This document shows, in pieces, positions 35,972 through 43,561 of a DNA stretch of 49,381 nucleotides. Source of the stretch: an uncultured Bergeyella sp. (GTDB taxonomy: Bacteria; Bacteroidota; Bacteroidia; Flavobacteriales; Weeksellaceae). Location: assembly GCA_916710115.1 (NCBI GenBank), contig CAKAOY010000001.1:1-49381 (forward strand), read 5' to 3'. A program made the translations under genes and the position numbers. The notes beneath the pieces are model-generated. The model worked only from the letters and a program-made list of their open reading frames with translations, searched no databases and had not been told where the DNA came from. Within the stretch, counting starts at the first letter, position 1. Each line of letters opens with the position of its first letter.

Positions 35972-36658
35972 TTAACTTTTAACTAATAATCTAAATCCTT
36001 CCCCATGAACATTGATAATTTCCAAATTTTCATCATCTTTTAGCATTTTTCGGAGTTTAGCTATATATACATCCATACTTCTCGCAGTGAAGTAATTTGC
36101 CTTTTTCCATATTTTTCTTAGTGCTAAATCTCTATTCATGAAGCCATTTCTGTGGATACAAAGCATTTTTAGTAGGTCATTTTCCTTTGGAGATAGTTTG
36201 TGCTCCGTATCTTTGATTATTAATTTACGAAGAATAGAATCAAAATATAAACTACTGAACTCAAATATATCCTGTTCCTCTTCCTCTACTACTGTAAAGC
36301 GTTGTAATATTGCTTTTATTTTGTATAAAAGTAGCTCAGGATCAAAAGGTTTTGTTATGTAGTCATCCGCCCCAAGTTGGTAACCTTTGAGTATATCTTC
36401 CCGAAGATTTTTTGCTGTGAGGAAGATGATAGGTGTTGTTTTATTAAGTTTTCTAACATCTTCTGCAAGAGTAAAACCATCTTTCTTTGGCATCATTACA
36501 TCAAATAGACACAAATCAAATTCTTTTTCCGTGAATTCTTTTAGTCCCATTTCGCCATCGGTAGCGAGGGTCACATCAAAGTTATTGATACTCAAGTAAT
36601 CTTTCAATACTGCTCCAAAACTTTGGTCGTCTTCGACTAATAATATTTTGTTATTCAT
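35972..36658 (-). CDS. OmpR-family response regulator (RprY-like)
   Basis: A 228-residue transcription factor with an N-terminal receiver and a C-terminal winged helix (about 130-226). The acidic pocket is Glu9-Asp10-Asp11, the phosphoacceptor is Asp53 (LCLFDVMMP), and the conserved Lys lies in YITKPFD. RSMDVYIAKLRKML and VHGEGFRL are winged-helix marks. It lies 79 nt downstream of a histidine kinase and is presumably its partner. Confidence 0.93.
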   Translation of the reverse strand: MNNKILLVEDDQSFGAVLKDYLSINNFDVTLATDGEMGLKEFTEKEFDLCLFDVMMPKKDGFTLAEDVRKLNKTTPIIFLTAKNLREDILKGYQLGADDYITKPFDPELLLYKIKAILQRFTVVEEEEQDIFEFSSLYFDSILRKLIIKDTEHKLSPKENDLLKMLCIHRNGFMNRDLALRKIWKKANYFTARSMDVYIAKLRKMLKDDENLEIINVHGEGFRLLVKS

Positions 36659-36737
36659 TGCTTTTAATTTTTATTAAAGTTAAATGTTTCTCCTATTTTA
36701 ACGATTTTTCTAAAATTATATTGTTAAAAAATGATGA

Positions 36738-38291
36738 TTATTCTAAATTCATTGGAAGTTTTACCGTAAAGGTACTTCCCTCCCCTTTTTTAGAATCTAC
36801 ATAAATCTGTCCCTTGTGTAGTTCTACAATTTTTTTTACATAGGAAAGCCCTAATCCTTGTCCTTTCACATTGTGGATATTTCCTGTCTCTTCACGGAAG
36901 AATTTTTCAAAAATCTTGGATTTGTTTTCTGTCTGCATCCCTATACCTTTATCGGATATTTGTATTATATACCAATCCTCTTCGTTGCGGGTAGATATTT
37001 TTATCTCAGGAGTGTTTGTAGAGTATTTATTGGCATTATCTAATAGATTTACGAGACAATTTGAGATATGAAATTCATCTACTTTAAAAATATATTTCGT
37101 GGTGTTAAAATCCTCTATAAGTTTGCCATTCCGTTGATTAACAATAAGTCGGAAAGACTCTGCAATTTTTAAAATTAATTGCCGTACATTTGTTTCCTTC
37201 AAGAACAGTTGTACTTCGTTTCTCTCTAATTTAGACATATTCAGTACATTCTCAACTTGTTTTTTCATTCTCAAATTTTCTTGTTTTATGAGTTGAGCAT
37301 AATATTTTATTTTTTCGGGATTATGGGATATCTTATCATTCATCAAGGAGTCTGTTGCCACAGAGATGGTAGCCAAAGGAGTTTTAAACTCGTGAGACAT
37401 ATTATTGATAAAATCAGTCTTAATATCAGCTATTTTTTTCTGTTTCATCATATAATTGATAGAAATGATGTAAATTCCTAGAATAGTGAGTAGTGATAAG
37501 AAAGTTCCTAATAACATAGGTAGATTGTTCTGAAATAAGGAAAAATTTTTCCTTGGAAAGACTACCGATAGTTGATATATGGATTTGTTGTTATTATCTT
37601 TGAACAGCGTCTGATTGTAATTGGTATTCTCAGAGTGTTCTTTGTAAGTATCTGTTACTATTTTAGTTATCCTATGATTTTTATCAAAAATACTAAATCC
37701 AAATTTTGTGTCTATATGGTGATTTTTAAGTTCGGTACTTAATATTTTTTCTATTGTAGCAATATCCACCCTTTTCTCAATCGGTAGATTAGAGGCATTC
37801 AACCTAACAAATTCTTTCATTGCATATTCTCCTGAATTAATGGATGTTAGCAGTTCCGAAGTTAGTATTTCTGGGGTGAATTTATCTGTTTTTATCCTTA
37901 CAATACCCTCATCTGTGAATATTTTAGTCCTCATAAGGCTATCACCATTATTAGATATAGGTATATCATCGGTTTGGAGTATACTTTTGGAGTAGGTTAT
38001 AATTTTTTTATTCTTCGTATTTTCAGTCTGTTGAATGGTTGTTTGGGTTGGTTTTTTACTATTAGCAATTACAGTATTTTTAAAATTTTTGTAGTCCTCG
38101 TTGAGGTATTTTTGTATTTCTGCTTCTTCAATTTTTTTTACAGTATTTTCCAAAGCAATACCAACCCGACCACTGAAATCTTGGTCAAGAGCTCCGTAAT
38201 ATTCTTTAAGCCATTTTATTTGCAGGGTAACGAAAATAATAAGCGATACCGACATTAGAAATGATATAATCGGTATAAACCTTTTACTCAT
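36738..38291 (-). CDS. membrane sensor histidine kinase (RprX-like)
   Basis: A 517-residue kinase with transmembrane helices at about 8-26 and 258-280 enclosing a ~230-residue periplasmic sensor that I do not recognise. The HisKA phosphoacceptor is His300 (NNMSHEFKTPLATIS). The ATPase shows the N box NCLVNLLDNANKYS, G1 DKGIGMQ and G2 GQGLGLSYVKKIVELH. No clear HAMP or PAS domain. It is cotranscribed with the regulator. No exact -7 box was found upstream, so the promoter is undefined. Confidence 0.92.
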   Translation of the reverse strand: MSKRFIPIISFLMSVSLIIFVTLQIKWLKEYYGALDQDFSGRVGIALENTVKKIEEAEIQKYLNEDYKNFKNTVIANSKKPTQTTIQQTENTKNKKIITYSKSILQTDDIPISNNGDSLMRTKIFTDEGIVRIKTDKFTPEILTSELLTSINSGEYAMKEFVRLNASNLPIEKRVDIATIEKILSTELKNHHIDTKFGFSIFDKNHRITKIVTDTYKEHSENTNYNQTLFKDNNNKSIYQLSVVFPRKNFSLFQNNLPMLLGTFLSLLTILGIYIISINYMMKQKKIADIKTDFINNMSHEFKTPLATISVATDSLMNDKISHNPEKIKYYAQLIKQENLRMKKQVENVLNMSKLERNEVQLFLKETNVRQLILKIAESFRLIVNQRNGKLIEDFNTTKYIFKVDEFHISNCLVNLLDNANKYSTNTPEIKISTRNEEDWYIIQISDKGIGMQTENKSKIFEKFFREETGNIHNVKGQGLGLSYVKKIVELHKGQIYVDSKKGEGSTFTVKLPMNLE

Positions 38292-38449
38292 ATTTTTAAT
38301 TGATAATATATTTTATTTGATAAAAGTAATATATTAAATATATATAAACCAAATAGGAAACATTCATTTCCTATTTTTTATATTAAAATTAATATTTTTT
38401 TGATAATTTTAATATTTTTTATTTGATGAAATTGTTTTGAGTTATAAAA

Positions 38450-39535
38450 TTATTTTATGTTACGAATAAAAAGGTCGAAATTTTTATCTATTACAATATC
38501 GTTCGCGAGCTGAAATTGTATTATAATATGGAGATTGTTTCCTTCTAAAATAGCAGAATTGAGAATAAATCTTGGTTGATATAGCAGAATATCCAAACGC
38601 CCCAAATCTTTACCTGATAATGTTCCGTATTTATCTATTAGAGATAGAGAACCATAATTAGGATCTGATTTCAGATATATTGTAATAAACTCTGTCCATT
38701 TATTAGTAAAAATACCTTTTAAACTTTGAGTAAAGTCTGTAGTATTCGGGTTTTTCTTTATTTTATTTTTTATGTATTCTACAAAAGTATAGTTATAACT
38801 GATAGATAATTCTTTAGCAAGGGTTTTCAATGTTTTGAAGCCTTTAATTTCTTTTGAAATATTAGCGTTATTATTATTTTTATTGGATATCTTTTTATCA
38901 GTGATATTTATTCCTAATCTTAAAGTATTATTGTAATCATCTTTGTATCGGCTACCATCTACATAGTCTATAATATATCTTTGCTCATCATAGGTTAGTA
39001 AATTTCCCATCCCTACGGGGAGAGATTCATAAATTCCTCTCATATAATGAGTAGATATATAATCGTTATTGATAATAATTTTTTCATTATAAAAATCTGT
39101 TGCATCAAAATTTAATGTACTTTTTATATGACTTTTAATATTTTTATATTTAGTATAAAAAGTTATGTGTCGTCCATTATAATGTATATTTTCGATACTT
39201 AAATACTTTAATTCATCATTTTTTAGAACATAATATCCACCTTCATTTGGTGTCACTGCGAAAGTTACTAACTTTTTTAGTTGTTCTACAGTATTGAGAG
39301 GATTGTTATATAAATCTGATACATCTAAAGCATTTAAATAGATTTTTTTATCTACCTTCCATTCTTGTGCGTATCCCCTTGTACCTAATTGATTATCACT
39401 TGGTTTATTGTTTATCGGCGTAGATGGCTCTATTGTATTATTTTTATTGGTATTAGTAAAAATTTGTTCTTCTCTATTGTTACAATCAATAGAGAGTAGA
39501 CATAATAGTGCTAGTAATACAATATTTTTATACAT
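38450..39535 (-). CDS. unrecognised putative lipoprotein
   Basis: A 361-residue protein I cannot assign. It has a hydrophobic N-terminal segment ending LLSIDCNN: Cys18 could be lipidated, but Asp at -1 is unusual for a lipobox. A Asn/Thr/Ser/Pro-rich linker (about 25-50) follows, then a globular part rich in Tyr, Ile, Asn and Lys. No internal repeat, catalytic motif or membrane helix is visible. Codon use is extremely AT-rich. It sits alone between the histidine kinase and the tRNA operon, which is a position consistent with an accessory gene. Confidence 0.72.
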   Translation of the reverse strand: MYKNIVLLALLCLLSIDCNNREEQIFTNTNKNNTIEPSTPINNKPSDNQLGTRGYAQEWKVDKKIYLNALDVSDLYNNPLNTVEQLKKLVTFAVTPNEGGYYVLKNDELKYLSIENIHYNGRHITFYTKYKNIKSHIKSTLNFDATDFYNEKIIINNDYISTHYMRGIYESLPVGMGNLLTYDEQRYIIDYVDGSRYKDDYNNTLRLGINITDKKISNKNNNNANISKEIKGFKTLKTLAKELSISYNYTFVEYIKNKIKKNPNTTDFTQSLKGIFTNKWTEFITIYLKSDPNYGSLSLIDKYGTLSGKDLGRLDILLYQPRFILNSAILEGNNLHIIIQFQLANDIVIDKNFDLFIRNIK

Positions 39536-39571
39536 ATAAATTATATTAATATTTTTTTAATGGTAAAATAA

Positions 39572-39606
39572 AAAAAACCTTGATAAGGTTCTTATCAAGG
39601 TTTTTT
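39572..39606 (-). terminator. intrinsic terminator of the tRNA operon
   Basis: A 16-bp perfect stem (39572-39587 with 39591-39606) with a 3-nt loop, just past the 3' end of tRNA-Leu(UAA); T6 on both strands. Confidence 0.9.
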
Positions 39607-39608
39607 AG

Positions 39609-39692
39609 TACCCCAGACGGGACTTGAACCCGTACGCCAAAAGAGGCACAGGATTTTAAGTCCTGCGTGTCTACCAATTCCACCACCAGGGC
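39609..39692 (-). tRNA. tRNA-Leu (anticodon UAA)
   Basis: 84 nt. On the - strand the anticodon arm is GGACT-TAA-AATCC, with a long class II variable arm and T arm GGGTTCAAGTCCC. Acceptor GCCCTGG pairs with CTGGGGT including G-U pairs; the discriminator is A and CCA is not encoded. Last gene of the three-tRNA operon. Confidence 0.95.
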
Positions 39693-39731
39693 ATCAAAAA
39701 AATAATAGAAGTTATTTCTAATGTTTTTTTG

Positions 39732-39804
<73 letters not shown>

Positions 39805-39810
39805 AAATAG

Positions 39811-39892
39811 TGCGGATGAAGGGACTCGAACCCCCACGCCTCACGGCACCAGATCCTAAGTCTGGCGTGGCTACCAATTACACCACATCCGC
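39811..39892 (-). tRNA. tRNA-Leu (anticodon UAG)
   Basis: 82 nt. Acceptor GCGGATG/CATCCGC, anticodon arm CCAGACT-TAG-GATCTGG, class II variable arm, T arm GGGGGTTCGAGTCCC. First gene of the operon; CCA is not encoded. Confidence 0.96.
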
Positions 39893-39941
39893 AATAATAT
39901 TTATTAAAAGAACTTTAATCTGTGTATCTGTTTTGTGGTTG

Positions 39942-39971
39942 CAAAGATACATCTTTTTTTTTAACCACCAA
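39942..39971 (-). promoter_or_regulatory. promoter of the tRNA operon: TTG, 19-bp spacer, TATCTTTG
   Basis: On the - strand TTTG (39969-39972) and TATCTTTG (39942-39949) have near-ideal spacing, about 50 nt before tRNA-Leu(UAG). Confidence 0.75.
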
Positions 39972-40008
39972 ATTTTTTTATAAAAAAAACAAAAATTATT
40001 TTTTTAGT

Positions 40009-40039
40009 TTGTTACTAAATCAAATTTTTTATATCTTTA
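40009..40039 (+). promoter_or_regulatory. promoter: TTG, 20-bp spacer, TATCTTTA
   Basis: TTG at 40009-40011 and a one-mismatch -7 box TATCTTTA at 40032-40039, 12 nt before the ATG at 40052. Confidence 0.5.
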
Positions 40040-40051
40040 CAAAAAAATTAA

Positions 40052-40429
40052 ATGGAGTTACAAGGTACGGTAAAAAAACTTTTTGAAATCCAAACTTTTC
40101 CATCTGGATTTCAGAAGAGAGAAATGGTTTTGCTAACACAAGAGCAATATCCACAACCAGTAAAGATAGAATTTCTATCGGATAATATAAGCCTTTTGGA
40201 TAATATCGTAGAAGGTGAAGTAGTGAAGGTGAGTATTAATATTCGTGGTAGAGAGTGGACGAATCCACAAGGTGAAGTAGTGTATTTCAATAGTATCACA
40301 GGATGGAGGGTAGAGAAAGGTAATGTAGCACAAGCAGAACCTACTCAGCCAATAATGCCAAAAGGAGCATCTACTAACCAACCTAACGAAGATGATGTTT
40401 TTACGGAAGATGATGATTTACCTTTTTAA
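40052..40429 (+). CDS. DUF3127 protein with SSB-like acidic C-terminal tail
   Basis: A 125-residue soluble protein. Residues 1-92 form the DUF3127 domain (GTVKKLFEIQTFPSGFQKREMVL, EGEVVKVSINIRGREWTNP, YFNSITGWRVEK), which looks OB-fold-like. A Pro/Gln/Asn-rich linker follows, and it ends EDDVFTEDDDLPF-like (DDDLPF). This tip closely resembles the DDDIPF partner-docking end of bacterial SSB. Role in single-strand DNA handling is an inference. It is a monocistronic gene with a strong terminator. Confidence 0.9.
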   Translation: MELQGTVKKLFEIQTFPSGFQKREMVLLTQEQYPQPVKIEFLSDNISLLDNIVEGEVVKVSINIRGREWTNPQGEVVYFNSITGWRVEKGNVAQAEPTQPIMPKGASTNQPNEDDVFTEDDDLPF

Positions 40430-40433
40430 ATAA

Positions 40434-40464
40434 AAAAAACCTTTCTTTATGAAAGGTTTTTTTT
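40434..40464. terminator. bidirectional terminator after the DUF3127 gene
   Basis: A 12-bp stem (AAAAAACCTTTC/GAAAGGTTTTTT) with TTTAT loop between convergent genes. Confidence 0.88.
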
Positions 40465-40852
40465 ACTTTATAAGACTTTTTAATAAGGATATTTGTTCAT
40501 CTTTTTCTTTGAGTCGCTCTTCGTAGGAGTTGATGAGTTTTTCTATGATTTCTTTATTTTCCACAACCAAATTTTGGATATATCCATTTCCATAAGAGCC
40601 GTTATGATTGTTTTGAGTTTGGATACAAAATCTATTTACATCAAAAAAATCCAAAATATCAGTATTCAATATTTCTGCTAATTCAAAGAGTCTGTTTACA
40701 GTTATTTGGGTGTGTTCGTTTTCTATTCTTGCATAGGAGGCTTGGCTTATTTTTAGTTTTTCGGCCATGTAATCTTGTGAAAATCCTTTCAATTCTCTCA
40801 CTTTTCTAATATTAAAGCCTACACTATTTGTTTTTTGCATAATAATATTCAT
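40463..40852 (-). CDS. XRE-family transcriptional regulator with C-terminal coiled coil
   Basis: A 129-residue protein: helix-turn-helix at about 13-66 (FNIRKVRELKGFSQDYMAEKLKISQASYARIENEHTQIT) and a charged helix near the C-terminus (VENKEIIEKLINSYEERLKEKDEQISLLKSLI) likely to mediate dimerisation. The longer frame starting at 40873 is rejected because that ATG lies upstream of the TATATTTG promoter box; the ATG at 40852 (MNIIMQKTN) or 40840 (MQKTN) is the real start. An inverted repeat covering the promoter suggests autoregulation. Confidence 0.85.
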   Translation of the reverse strand: MNIIMQKTNSVGFNIRKVRELKGFSQDYMAEKLKISQASYARIENEHTQITVNRLFELAEILNTDILDFFDVNRFCIQTQNNHNGSYGNGYIQNLVVENKEIIEKLINSYEERLKEKDEQISLLKSLIK

Positions 40853-40854
40853 TT

Positions 40855-40872
40855 TGTATATGCAAATATACA
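40855..40872 (-). promoter_or_regulatory. promoter -7 box inside an 18-bp inverted repeat (XRE operator candidate)
   Basis: TGTATAT-TTGC-ATATACA (read on -) is a perfect 7-bp inverted repeat with 4-bp spacer. The -7 box TATATTTG (40863-40870) lies within it, so a bound dimer would block RNA polymerase. Confidence 0.6.
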
Positions 40873-41077
40873 TTTTTCATAGAAAAAAAACTACTTCTAC
40901 TGAATTAGCTTTTTTTAGATTATTAATTTTTGCAGACAATAAATTTCTTTTTTCCACGAATGATTACTGAGATTGCTTTTGAATAATTGGTTAAAAAATC
41001 AATAGTTGTTTGTTTTGGTTCTAATTTTTTTTTATAAAAAATGTTGAGATTCTTCATAGGCGAAATAATTAAAATAT

Positions 41078-42085
41078 CTACTTGTCAAACGAATAGATTA
41101 GATTTTTATTGTATGCTATTAATTTTTTTACAATAGATTGTAGTTCTGGGAAATTATCCATTTGCTCCCAATTACTAGAAATTTTATATAAATTTTCAAT
41201 TCCTTTATGAATATTATTAATAAAATATTCTTTTTTTTGAATTAATCCCCGGAAACCGTACGCTCCTAAAACTTGTAGAGACCGAATAAGTAGAATAGGT
41301 TTTAGATAATTTTTGAGTTGTTGCCTAATATTATTGTCACTCCATAAATTATAGTAAAAATCCAACATTTCCTCTTTGAAAGAGTCCGAAAAATTAATAC
41401 TATTTTGGTATAAAAAAGATATTACATCATAGAGTAAAACTCCATTCATAGCAGATTGATAATCAATAAAATATATATCATTGTTATTTACTAATATATT
41501 TCGTGATTGGAAATCCCGAATCATTATTCCTTTTGGTGAAATATTTTTAATAAAATCGGATAATGTATAGAATTCTTTAATTAATTTAGATTTATGATAA
41601 TGAATATCAAGTATATCTACAAACATAAATTTAAAGTAAAATAAGTCGTGCATTATAGGTATTTCGTCATAGGCTTCATATTCAAAAGTATTAGAAAAAT
41701 CTATCTTTCCTTTTGTTTTTGTTTGTAAATCAAAGAGTTTTTTTAGAGAAAGTTGTACTAAATTTTTTACTCGTTGGGATTCACCTTCGGTTTTTATTAT
41801 TTCAAAAAGTGTTTTATCACCTAAAAATTCTTGAATGTAAGTGATCTGGTTTTCTGATATTTTTAAGATTTTAGGGGTGTTCAATTTTAATTTTTGAAAT
41901 ACATCGGAAAAGTAAAAAAAAGACTTATTTTCTTCAATATTGTTGTTTTCCGTTATGATATATTTTTTGTTATTAGTAATACCAATATAGTTCTTTCTGT
42001 CCGAACCACTTTGAGGTAGTAGAAAAAAAGAGTCTATATGATTATGAGTAAATTCTTTGAAAAGAAATTCTGCATTGGAAATCAT
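41078..42085 (-). CDS. APH-fold phosphotransferase (AmgK-like aminoglycoside/sugar kinase family)
   Basis: A 335-residue kinase of the aminoglycoside phosphotransferase/choline kinase superfamily. The catalytic loop is IMIRDFQSRNILV (Asp191, Asn196), where the usual His before Arg-Asp is absent, and the metal Asp is Asp208 in YFIDYQSAMNG. This arrangement (RDFQSRN) resembles N-acetylmuramate/N-acetylglucosamine kinases such as AmgK rather than drug-resistance enzymes. The MurU-type nucleotidyltransferase that often accompanies AmgK is not in the window. Monocistronic, with its own promoter. Substrate is uncertain. Confidence 0.85.
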   Translation of the reverse strand: MISNAEFLFKEFTHNHIDSFFLLPQSGSDRKNYIGITNNKKYIITENNNIEENKSFFYFSDVFQKLKLNTPKILKISENQITYIQEFLGDKTLFEIIKTEGESQRVKNLVQLSLKKLFDLQTKTKGKIDFSNTFEYEAYDEIPIMHDLFYFKFMFVDILDIHYHKSKLIKEFYTLSDFIKNISPKGIMIRDFQSRNILVNNNDIYFIDYQSAMNGVLLYDVISFLYQNSINFSDSFKEEMLDFYYNLWSDNNIRQQLKNYLKPILLIRSLQVLGAYGFRGLIQKKEYFINNIHKGIENLYKISSNWEQMDNFPELQSIVKKLIAYNKNLIYSFDK

Positions 42086-42102
42086 ATTATTTTAATTTTA
42101 CG

Positions 42103-42110
42103 CAAATATA
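42103..42110 (-). promoter_or_regulatory. -7 promoter element (TATATTTG) for the APH-fold kinase
   Basis: Exact TAnnTTTG on the - strand, 17 nt before the start at 42085. Confidence 0.6.
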
Positions 42111-42140
42111 AAAAAACAGTTCTCTAAAAATAAAGAACTG
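42111..42140 (-). terminator. intrinsic terminator upstream of the kinase promoter
   Basis: On the - strand a 7-bp stem (CAGTTCT/AGAACTG) with 10-nt loop ends in T6; it ends the transcript of the small membrane protein gene at 42182. Confidence 0.75.
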
Positions 42141-42181
42141 ATATAAAACCTTAAATAATACTATTATGAATAATTTTAATT

Positions 42182-42463
42182 TTAATGATGATGAGCTGTG
42201 TGAACGAATGGTCCTTTACCTTTAGGATTAGAGTAAATAAGTTCTACTCCATCAGTCTCGTGTATTTTTTTTCTTTTAATATCTTCCGGATTGAAAGGTT
42301 TTACTTTGCCAAAATATTCCTTCAAACCTGCTGTAAGCCAAAATGGAACAACAACAGAGGCAAACATAAAAATACACCAAAATCCTGCAATGAACATTGC
42401 AAAGAAATAAATAGTCCAAAGATATTGATAGAATGGCCAAAATGCTGATAGTACCATAATCAT
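42182..42463 (-). CDS. small two-helix membrane protein of unknown function
   Basis: A 93-residue protein with two hydrophobic helices (about 1-27 and 28-50, rich in Phe and Trp) and a polar C-terminal tail ending VHTAHHH. The open frame extends to a TTG at 42478, but that codon lies inside the -7 box TATTTTTG, so the ATG at 42463 (MIMVLSAFWPF) is the start. I do not recognise a family. The terminal histidines might bind metal. It has its own promoter and terminator. Confidence 0.7.
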   Translation of the reverse strand: MIMVLSAFWPFYQYLWTIYFFAMFIAGFWCIFMFASVVVPFWLTAGLKEYFGKVKPFNPEDIKRKKIHETDGVELIYSNPKGKGPFVHTAHHH

Positions 42464-42475
42464 TATAATTTTGTG

Positions 42476-42483
42476 CAAAAATA
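42476..42483 (-). promoter_or_regulatory. -7 promoter element (TATTTTTG) for the small membrane protein
   Basis: Exact TAnnTTTG on the - strand, 12 nt before the ATG at 42463. Confidence 0.55.
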
Positions 42484-42559
42484 ATTGTTTTTTTTATTCC
42501 ATCAAAGAATTTTACCCATAAAAGAAATAATTCAGAATGAGTATAAATAGCGTATTGTA

Positions 42560-42799
42560 TTAATTGAGGCTTTCTTTGATTTTTAGTGAGAAATTTTCAA
42601 TAAAAATTTTCTTATCTGATTGTAGTTTTTCTATATTATTTGGGAGAATATAATTAAATAAAATATTATTATCATTATCTAAAAATATAATTTCTTTTTC
42701 CTCATTGTCAATCATTTGAGTGAAAATATCCCACATAGAAGTTTCCTTGATTTTTAATAGTTCAAAAAAATCTTTTGTTTTAATTTGTATTTTTTTCAT
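42560..42799 (-). CDS. small hypothetical protein
   Basis: A 79-residue soluble, charged protein (MKKIQIKTKDFFELLKIKE start) with no signal peptide, helix pair or motif that I recognise. Its ATG overlaps the stop of the upstream membrane-protein gene by 1 nt (TAATG on -), which strongly suggests a coupled operon and that it is real despite its size. Function unknown. Confidence 0.6.
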   Translation of the reverse strand: MKKIQIKTKDFFELLKIKETSMWDIFTQMIDNEEKEIIFLDNDNNILFNYILPNNIEKLQSDKKIFIENFSLKIKESLN

Positions 42800-43482
42800 T
42801 AATTATTTTTTTTAATATTCCACCAAATTTTATTCACGATAAAACCAACGATAAAGAAAACAAAAAACAATAAGAAAGTAGAGCTTAATGCCACAAAATT
42901 AATATTCTCTGTCTTAGGAACATATATTAATTTTCCATTGTTGGTGCTGATTAATCCTAATATTGTAATAAGAAGACTACTGATAAGATGTATCTCCAAA
43001 CGTAAATCTTTCTCTGGTAATAAAGATTGAAGTAAGGTAGGAAATACCACTATTGTTATTGCTGATAATATGGAGAAAAATATTGTAATAATCGAAAAAT
43101 CTACTCCTGAAAAATAAAAAATAGTTTGAGTGAGTAAATAAAAAATAACGGGAAATACCAATAAACTTGGAAAGAAATGAAGTACTTTATCCCAAAATTT
43201 ATGTTTTTTATTGAATATATTTTTAAGGTATGTTATGCTAAAAATCAGGCATATAGCAGATTCTATAGTTACCAACACTGTAATATTACTGAGTATTTCG
43301 GGAGATTCTATAGCTTGTTGTATCGTAACTTGTGATTGTTCGGTCGCTAAAGGATATATAGCCCAAATATAGGCAATTAGGATGACCATAAAACAGATGG
43401 TATGCCATAGTTTCCAAAAACTTAGTTTGATGAGCATATTAATAAATATGAACATCATAAGAATATTGAAGATAATTTGCAT
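42799..43482 (-). CDS. multi-pass membrane protein of unknown function
   Basis: A 227-residue protein with about seven hydrophobic helices and few charged residues; no transporter or enzyme motif recognised. The open frame extends to 43683 but there overlaps GtrA on the other strand. A TATATTTG box at 43510-43517 places the start at the ATG at 43482 (MQIIFNILMMFIF). It is divergent from gtrA across a 79-bp spacer and is coupled to the 79-residue gene downstream. Confidence 0.72.
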   Translation of the reverse strand: MQIIFNILMMFIFINMLIKLSFWKLWHTICFMVILIAYIWAIYPLATEQSQVTIQQAIESPEILSNITVLVTIESAICLIFSITYLKNIFNKKHKFWDKVLHFFPSLLVFPVIFYLLTQTIFYFSGVDFSIITIFFSILSAITIVVFPTLLQSLLPEKDLRLEIHLISSLLITILGLISTNNGKLIYVPKTENINFVALSSTFLLFFVFFIVGFIVNKIWWNIKKNN

Positions 43483-43509
43483 TTTTCTAAAAATTAGGTT
43501 TAGTCTGAG

Positions 43510-43517
43510 CAAATATA
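43510..43517 (-). promoter_or_regulatory. -7 promoter element (TATATTTG) for the multi-pass membrane protein
   Basis: Exact TAnnTTTG on the - strand, 27 nt before the ATG at 43482; back to back with the gtrA promoter. Confidence 0.6.
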
Positions 43518-43538
43518 CGAAATTTAGTGTAAAATGAT

Positions 43539-43546
43539 TAAATTTG
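43539..43546 (+). promoter_or_regulatory. -7 promoter element (TAAATTTG) for the GtrA gene
   Basis: Exact TAnnTTTG; it overlaps the TTG at 43544 that opens the longer frame, so the start is the ATG at 43562. Confidence 0.6.
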
Positions 43547-43561
43547 TATTTTATTAAAAAA

